A DNA stretch of 64,000 nt from assembly GCF_000801105.2 (NCBI RefSeq), contig NC_079519.1:6632668-6696667 (forward strand), in the 5' to 3' direction. The notes beneath the pieces are model-generated. The model did not search any database. It saw only the letters and a list, made by a program, of their open reading frames with translations, and was not told the DNA's origin. This document shows, piece after piece, positions 57,177 through 64,000 of the stretch. Every line of letters starts with the position of its first letter. The first letter of the stretch is position 1. This DNA is from Raphanus sativus (Eukaryota > Streptophyta > Magnoliopsida > Brassicales > Brassicaceae). Made by a program: the position numbers and the translations under genes.

Positions 57177-57758
57177 CGTTCTTGTTCTTCCACTTTGTGT
57201 GTTCTCTCTCTCTCTTTCCTCTTTCTTCAATTATCTAGTCGAAAAGATCGAATCTTTTTTTTTTCTTTGGTGAGTGAAATAAAAAAATTGAATCTTTTGA
57301 GCTGGGTTGTCAATTATTCAGACAGGTTTTATGAACTGGGTTAACTCAATTTCCCCGGTCGGAAGAAAGAAAGAAAGAAGGAATAATGAATGATATAGGA
57401 TTTGCCTCGGAACAGAATATCCACCGGCTAAAAAAATGAGACGGCTTTAGATAGGTTTTATAAGACAAGGAAGAAAAGGTTAGTCTTTTCATCTCTGATT
57501 TAAAAGGGATTTATTGGGAGATGCAGACAAATTGGGATTTCAAATGGATCACAGAAAATAGCTTTTTAGATAGATTAAAAATAATAATAATAAAATAAAA
57601 GAAGGAACTTTCGGATCCAATAAATTGAAGATAAAAAGTAAATATAGAAAGGTGGGGAAGTTGCAGCAGAGTGAAGAAAATTCAAAGAGAAAAGGATAGA
57701 AGAAAGAAGAAGTGAATAATACTTCTTTATCGCTTTTGCCCCTTTTAATTGTAAAAGC
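57177..57758 (-). promoter_or_regulatory. SMAX1: SMAX1 leader and proximal promoter
   Basis: On the minus strand a GA-rich leader (gaaagagagagagagaac) precedes the ATG. No clear TATA box was assigned. A hAT-type element starts 583 bp upstream of the ATG. Confidence 0.5.
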
Positions 57759-59014
57759 TAGGCCTGCGATTTCGGTTTTCCGAAACCGAACCGAACCGAA
57801 TTTTCGGTTCTCGGTTAACCGGGATTTTTAAAACTGATTCCGAAGAAAACCGAAATTAAATTCGGTTCGGTTCGGTTCGGAAGTCGGTAATTTTCGGTTT
57901 TCAGATTATTTCCGAAAATAACCGAGATTTTATATTATTTGCTAGAAAACCAAATTTTTTTTATTACACTCGGTTATTTTTGGGTTTTTCGGTTATCTTC
58001 GGTTATCTAATTATTTTTGAATTTTTCGGATATGACCTGAAAAATCCACATTTACCAGCAAAACAAACATATTCAACAAAACCGAAAAAGACCAACCCCA
58101 GATTGACCAAACAAAACAATACAAGGGACAAAACAAAACAATAGAAAACTAAAGGTCTCCACGACGCTTGAGAACTCCACCAACCTGCAACTTATTAAAC
58201 TCAGAAAATCAGTGGAAAAAAAAAACAGAACAAAAACACAAGACACACAAAGCAGTTGAAACAGATTAACATTACCTCTATTTCTAATGATGAGATTCTC
58301 TTGAAATTTGCAGATTCTCTACACAATGAAAAGAAAGTCGATCTTTTCTTTCTATTAGCATTATTTGCTCCTGGTAGTAAGATAAAAAAATCAAGTTAAA
58401 GAGAGACTGTATCGACAGACAAACACAAGACACTCATAATCGAGCAAACCCTTCGACCTGAACCCACCCTAAACGTCTAACCCCAAATCGATTTCGACCC
58501 AAACCCTAGATCTCAAATCCATCCGAACTCATCATTCAATTAAATCAAACACTTAGAGACACTCTCACACTGATAAACGACCCATCATTCAAGCCAAAAC
58601 CGAAACCCCTAATTGATTTCGACAGAAACCCTAACTCTTAAATCAATCATAAACTCAAATACTACACAGAACTAGAAAAGAGAGTGAAGAACCTACCTAG
58701 TGGTCCGAAATATGTGAGAATCAGACGAAAGAGACGAGTTGCTAGGGTTGAGAATCGACTAGAAGCGGCTCGAGTTTGAGGAAGAAAAGAGAAAATGATT
58801 TAGGGCTGTTTAGGTTAAAAAAGATATATATAGGTAGGTTAAATTTCGGTTAACCGATCGGAAATCATGAACCGAACCGAACCGAGGCACTAACCGAATA
58901 ATTTTTAACATCTTCCGATCGGTTTACTCTTGATAACCGAACACTAACCGAACGTCATAATGGTCGGTTCGGTCCGGTTCGGACCGTTCGGTTCGGGTCG
59001 GAATCCCAGGCCTA
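57759..59014. mobile_element. hAT-type non-autonomous element, 1.26 kb, with cggttcgg-rich ends
   Basis: Ends TAGGCCTGCGATTTCGG and, reverse-complemented, TAGGCCTGGGATTCCGACC, with an exact 8-bp duplication gtaaaagc at 57751-57758 and 59015-59022. Both subterminal regions are dense in aaccgaaccgaa/cggttcgg in inverted orientation. The centre (58130-58800) has leader-like aaaccctaa motifs but no long frame. Confidence 0.85.
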
Positions 59015-59022
59015 GTAAAAGC

Positions 59023-59655
59023 TGTACGCGTGTTTCCGCCTCTTTACACACATCCATCTTCTTATTATTTGTGAAATGAGTTTTTTTTTTTTAAATTGTT
59101 AATTTGTTGTTACCAAATTTATTCTAAAAAAGAATTATATGGTTTACTGAAAATATGTTATGTCTTACTTCTTTTTAATTTTAATGTATTTTGATAATAT
59201 GCTTGAAATATAATAATAACTTATATGTATTACAATTAATGAAAAGTTTGAACTAATATCAAATATATAAGAGAAATTTTCTAAAATAGTCTTTTTTAAC
59301 ACTTAAAATCAGTGGCGGAGTTACGGGGATAGAATTTCAAAATTATAACAATAAAAAGATTAGAATCAAAATTTTCAAAATAAAATGAGCTTTTTGATCA
59401 TTTTCATAATTATTTTGGTGACAAAAACTTAAAAAGAGATATTTGATAGAATTGTCCAATATATAAACCTAAACACTGAAAATAATTTTTTCAAATGTTG
59501 TTTATGTGTTATGACATATTTGATTTCTTATTAAGACATGTCAATTTTCATTCAAAAATTTTACATTTTCATTAAGATTCTTTAAATATAAAAATTACCA
59601 TTAGTAAAAAATTTGAACAAATAACATTAGTGTAAATATATAAAATTTCATATTA
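59023..59655. other. Intergenic, no gene seen
   Basis: AT-rich without a supported frame. Confidence 0.5.
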
Positions 59656-59845
59656 CAGTATAACCTCTTTAAATTAATATTCGATAAATTAATATACACT
59701 AAAATTTCTATAAATTAATATAATTTTATAGTCCCAAATTAATTTTGATTTAATTAGTATATCGATAAATTAGTAATCACTATAAATTAATAAAAATTAT
59801 AGTTTTGGTGTAGTCCAACATTATTAATTTATAGAGATTTCACTG
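59656..59845. mobile_element. hAT-like MITE, 190 bp
   Basis: Starts CAGTATAACCTCTTTAAATT and its reversed right end reads CAGTGAAATCTCTATAAATT; the interior is rich in ataaattaata. The flanking 8-mers are similar but not identical. Confidence 0.7.
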
Positions 59846-60437
59846 TTTTATAATTGAAGAAACAAAAAACTATGTAAGTATTTATATGTTGGTAAGTTAA
59901 TTTTAAGCATATTTTTAATTAGGTATTCAAATTATGTTTACATCATTTATCGATATGAAAGCAAACTACTCAAATTATTTAAATTAGTTATGTATAATTA
60001 CCTCAAAAATGTCTGAAACTGTGAGTTAATTAATTAAACTAATTAATTAATTATTTTTATCATTTAGAGTAATTGATAATTATTTGAAATAGTTAATTTA
60101 GTAATTATTTATTTGTAATAATATATGATAACTATTAATAATTATTAATTAATTAATAATTAAATAATTAATTCATTTATCTTAAAAAACCAAAAACTAA
60201 ATTTATACATTTAAGTATTTGTAGATATTAAAATAAATTAATCATTAATACAACACAATATCAATACATTTTTATTTTCTAAAATTTAAATTTAAGGAAA
60301 GTTAAACAAAAAAAACTGATAACCTAAACACCAAAATAACTCAGATTTTATTTTATATTAAAATTTTCATTACAGTATATGGGAAAAAGTTCAATTAAAA
60401 TATTATATTTTTATAATATTATCACTGCATATGATGT
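59846..60437. other. Intergenic, no gene seen
   Basis: Very AT-rich, dominated by attaattaattaat runs. Confidence 0.5.
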
Positions 60438-60457
60438 AGGAAATCTCTTAGTCAAAC

Positions 60458-61336
60458 TGAAAATAGCAAACGACATAACAAGGTTAAATCTCTCTTTAAA
60501 AATTTCGCTGACCTCTTTCTACATCAAACCTCCGCCGTGGATTTCGACTCCGGCCGGCGGGTGGGCTTTCATAGCCACCGCCGGTCCGGTTTGTGTTTGT
60601 TTGTGTTTTTTTCTCTTTTTTCATGTTTAATAGTAATATCGGCTATGATGTTTACCGACAACTTTGACTCCGGCGGTGGGCTTTTCCTTCGGCGGCCGTC
60701 CGACTTTTGACTCTGGCGTCGCTCCTCTCTTCTCGGGTGACGACGGCCGGCTTTAGGTGGTTTCTATAGAGGTATGTTGGCCTCGTGTCCATGAAGAGCT
60801 CTCATTTCGTTTCGATGGTGCTCTCCGGTGGAAGAGGTGGTGGTGATGAAGATGCATGCGTAATAGACGCATGTTCCTGATGTGGTCCGGTGAAGCGTCG
60901 ATCTGTTTCCGGCGGTCTTCTCTGGAGGTTTGTAGCTGATGAAACCCTATACATCCAATACAGTCGTTGGCGGTGGGTTTTCGTCGAAAAAGATGGTGGA
61001 GACGGGAGGTTCTCCGATGTGGATCTGTTCGTGATAAGGGGGAATGGTGACCGGAATCCTTCTCCGGTGTCGTGGTCTCTAAGCGGTTAAACGGTGGCTG
61101 TCAACATGTGTCCCCTCATAGATGAGGATCTATACACGTGTTGCGTTAGTGCGGCCACGCGTTTCGAAGCGACCCTTAGTGTAGGGTTTGTTGTTCTTGG
61201 GCTTGGGCCCATTTGCTATCGTTTTTCGCCCTTTGTTTGTTGGACTTTTATATAGTTTGTATGTGTTGTTTGGGTCTGGTCAATGGGCTGGGTTCTTTTA
61301 ATAAAATAAATTTAGATGGAAAAAAAAGAAAAAAAA
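60458..61336 (+). mobile_element. GC-rich noncoding retroposon, 879 bp, copy 3 of the family (complete insertion)
   Basis: Flanked by an exact 20-bp duplication beginning aggaaatctcttag (60438-60457 and 61337-61356), with a 3' tail ...aaatttagatgg then poly(A). GC-rich body with ccggcgg motifs and cttgggcccatttg near the 3' end. The frames inside (60379-60630, 60890-61090) have no family resemblance and start outside or mid-element. This is the best-bounded copy of the family. Confidence 0.85.
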
Positions 61337-61356
61337 AGGAAATCTCTTAGTCAAAC

Positions 61357-64000
61357 ATTTATGCTCAAAATTGGTCAAAACTTAGTAATAAAAATAATAA
61401 TGTTTATAGATATGTGTTTTTTTCCTATTGCTTCATTCCATTTTTTATTAGTGCCGAATTTTTTAAGGCTGAATCTTTAAATTGAAGGGTTTGATTAAAT
61501 ATAGCAGGTGTGGTTAGTGTTCTTAGAAATGGGATTATAGTTTTAGATATTAATAAGTGGTTTATATATAACTAGTGAGTTGGTTAAAACAAAAGTGTAT
61601 TGAATATTTATAATTAATTAACCAATAGATACATCAGCGATTCAAAATAAAGTAGTAGTTTAATTTACTATGTACCTAAAAAATATATTTAAAACTATGT
61701 TATTATGAAAAGATATAAACTATTAGTTAAGTATGATTAGAATAAAAACTATGTATTATAATTTTATTTTTTATTTATAAATTGAATAAAATTAAGAACA
61801 TATTGCTTTGTGGTAGTTAATGTTAGACTTAAAACATTTAGTTCATTAAATTTATATATATACATATATTAGTGATCATTGAAAATTTCATAAAATAGTT
61901 TAAAATTAATAACTATAAATTTATGATAAATAATTAGAAAGTATCAAGTTTATTCATATATTTCATAATTATAGTATTCGAATATCAACTTATTAATTAT
62001 ATTATACTTCTCTGATTTTAAATGTATTGTATTACAATTTTTTAAAAAAATTTAATTATTATTCAATTGTAACTATTAGTAACCGAAACATTTGGAGACA
62101 AATATTTTGAAACGTCATATGTAAGTGTTGAAGATATTTTCATGATTATTGTTACATCAATAGTTATTTTCATCCGTAAATATTGTGTTTTAGTGGAAGA
62201 ACTAATTAATTCCTACATCTAGCGAAGTTTTTTCAGAAAAAAAAAAGCTTTACTTTGTTTATAGAGAAACGGGCTTATTTTTTCACTCCATTAAATTAGT
62301 TTAGATCCAGGACTTACATTTACAACCATTTTTAATTTTTTCCACCATCTAGAATAAGGGTTTAGTAAACTCTTTGTGATTCTAAACTAAAGCTGTATCT
62401 GGAAGCATGGCTTTAACCAATGTTTCTTTCTATTTTATCAACTTTTCAGAATTCAACATTTTCTCCGTGATATATATATTTCTCCGTGATACATATAATT
62501 ATATAAAAATAACAAAATATATCATAGGAAGCCTGCCGCATGTAGTTTTGCATAGGTCTAAAACAGGGAACTTTGTTCATGAGATGTCCATGGCAATTCA
62601 ATTCACGTGATACATCACATATAGCTACACCTTTCCAACAAAATTATTTGGTGGAAGCAGATAGAAATAATATCATCGCAACAAAAATCTCTGCGGTGGA
62701 GATGTTTGCGGGGGGGGGGGGGGGGGGGGGGGGGGGTGATCTGGTTTCTATAGGTCTCGATAGGTTCAGAAAGTTAATTATCCTGGTCTTCGGTTCATAA
62801 TTTGTTCGATTACATGTAAACAACAAAGACTGCATGACTGATAAAACTTCAAAACATGTACAAGTTTTATTTTCAAAAAAACATGTACAAGTTTTCTTCA
62901 CTGAAAGTCGTTAACAAGAATCTGCAAGGAGACTAAACAAAGTCAATACGCGTTTTAAAAGTAGACGTTATATGCGTTTATTCGGTTTAAATAAAAATTA
63001 AATTTACTTTCAGTGATTTTTTCACACTTTAACTAAACGTTGACTACCTTTTCTCTATTCAAAAGTATTAACTGAAATTAAAAGGTAATTAACGGTCTCT
63101 CCCACACACATAGACTACTTTTCATTTTTTAATTTACTGAGATTACTGTGTTATTTATACAAATATTTCATCCTTTTCAAAATAATATATGTTTTTGAAA
63201 AAAATTCAAAAAAATATATTTACATTTTATTAATAATAATTAATTTAAAATTTTGAATAAATTAATTATGTTTATTAAATTTTGAGTGAATAAAAATTAT
63301 GGAAATATTTAATTACAAAAGATATATTTATAATTAAAATTTAAGATGTTTTTTTAATATCGGTGAACATCCAAAGCCTACATTCTTTTGAAATTGAGGA
63401 AGCAGCTGTGAAAAAAAAACAGAAAACAAAACACAAACATAAAATCTTTCACGATTCAAAAACAATGCTATAATAAAAAAGGTGAAAACATGAAAATCAA
63501 ATGTTTTATGGCTAAATATAGTCATTGAAAATTATTATCAAGTGTTTGGTCGCGCTAAGCCGGTTATACAGACAGAGTTAATTACTTTAGCAAATACATG
63601 TCTCGTAGTATAAAGTTATTAAGAGACCGAATTTGAACACAATCTAATGAAATATTAGTTTTCATTTTAAAAATTTCTGAAGGTTTTTATGTAGACATAG
63701 ACCTCAAATTTTTTTTCTTCGAGCTTTCTTACTAGAACTTTTAAAGATAATTCAAATCTCTAAAATTTAAGATTCGACCATGATTACTAATACAACTACG
63801 GTAGCCTGTAAATTATTAATAGTGATGGATATTTACTTTCTTTGGTATGAGTTGCTAGTAAAAGAAAGAAAAATAAATCTACTTTATATTAAGCTAATAA
63901 ATTAATCAAGAAACACTTTAATTAGTTAATAGAAATACCTTAAAGGCCACAAAAATCATGATGTCCCCTTTTGGTAACGCATGCTCTACCTTCCCTTTTC
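61357..64000. other. AT-rich intergenic DNA to the window end
   Basis: No gene or RNA recognised. Small direct repeat acatgtacaagttttNtt at about 62855 and 62881. A poly(G) tract lies at 62710. Short open frames here have low-complexity composition. Confidence 0.5.
62710..62736 (+). repeat. Poly(G) tract, 27 bases
   Basis: An uninterrupted run of G in otherwise AT-rich DNA. Length is likely unstable and may include sequencing error; it could form a G-quadruplex. Confidence 0.9.

Noticed and set aside
62407..62901. Short frames near the poly(G) tract, including a Pro-rich one
   Set aside because: The proline run is translation of the G tract; no supporting family or splice signal.

Overview
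The window is plant nuclear DNA, almost certainly from a Brassica or close Brassicaceae relative. It is AT-rich, its genes have GT-AG introns, and the proteins are near-identical in layout to Arabidopsis SMAX1, XBAT32, a FORKED-like protein, a two-B3-domain protein and a TAS3 locus. From memory these Arabidopsis genes cluster on chromosome 5 (about At5g57710 to At5g57780), so the window looks like the orthologous block in roughly reversed order, enlarged several-fold by transposons. Exon coordinates were worked out by eye from splice sites, reading-frame continuity and family resemblance.

Layout. 1-5.4 kb: right end of a CACTA element with an open TNP2-type transposase frame, a 5'-truncated LINE with 12-bp target duplications, and two Harbinger-like MITEs. 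6.6-9.2 kb: an intact eight-exon FORKED-like/VAN3-binding-type gene and a small atypical bHLH-like gene, convergent. 9.5-17.4 kb: SINEs, a GC-rich retroposon, a hAT MITE nested in another MITE, and a 4.6-kb Helitron carrying a decayed RPA70-like gene. 17.64-27.88 kb: a complete 10.2-kb Mutator-like element with 9-bp target duplications and terminal inverted repeats. It has an open MuDR-type transposase and, convergent to it, an open six-exon Ulp1-like peptidase gene; its noncoding parts are packed with palindromic AGTCGTC repeats. 29.0-31.4 kb: XBAT32. 31.6-32.2 kb, opposite strand: a TAS3-type tasiRNA locus with two miR390 sites and one tasiARF lying exactly in the 21-nt register. Its promoter is duplicated about 1 kb upstream, and that copy was later split by a small MULE. 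40.5-49.2 kb: tandem B3-domain genes, the first with two nonsense codons, the second apparently intact but with a 1.8-kb Harbinger-like element carrying ATG8 and ROP exon fragments in its promoter. 51-53.2 kb: a second Helitron. 54.0-57.2 kb: SMAX1. 57.8-64 kb: a hAT element, a MITE, a GC-rich retroposon and AT-rich DNA.

How the genes work. By family knowledge, SMAX1 is a repressor in karrikin/KAI2 signalling, XBAT32 is a RING E3 ligase acting on ACC synthases in ethylene production and lateral rooting, TAS3 makes tasiRNAs that restrain ARF3/ARF4, and FORKED-like proteins act in vein patterning. The genes are therefore largely hormone and development regulators. They do not form an operon-like unit. 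The least ordinary structures are the complete MULE with its hairpin leader and palindromic repeats, the TAS3 locus with its rearranged upstream region, and the gene-fragment-bearing element in the B3 promoter.
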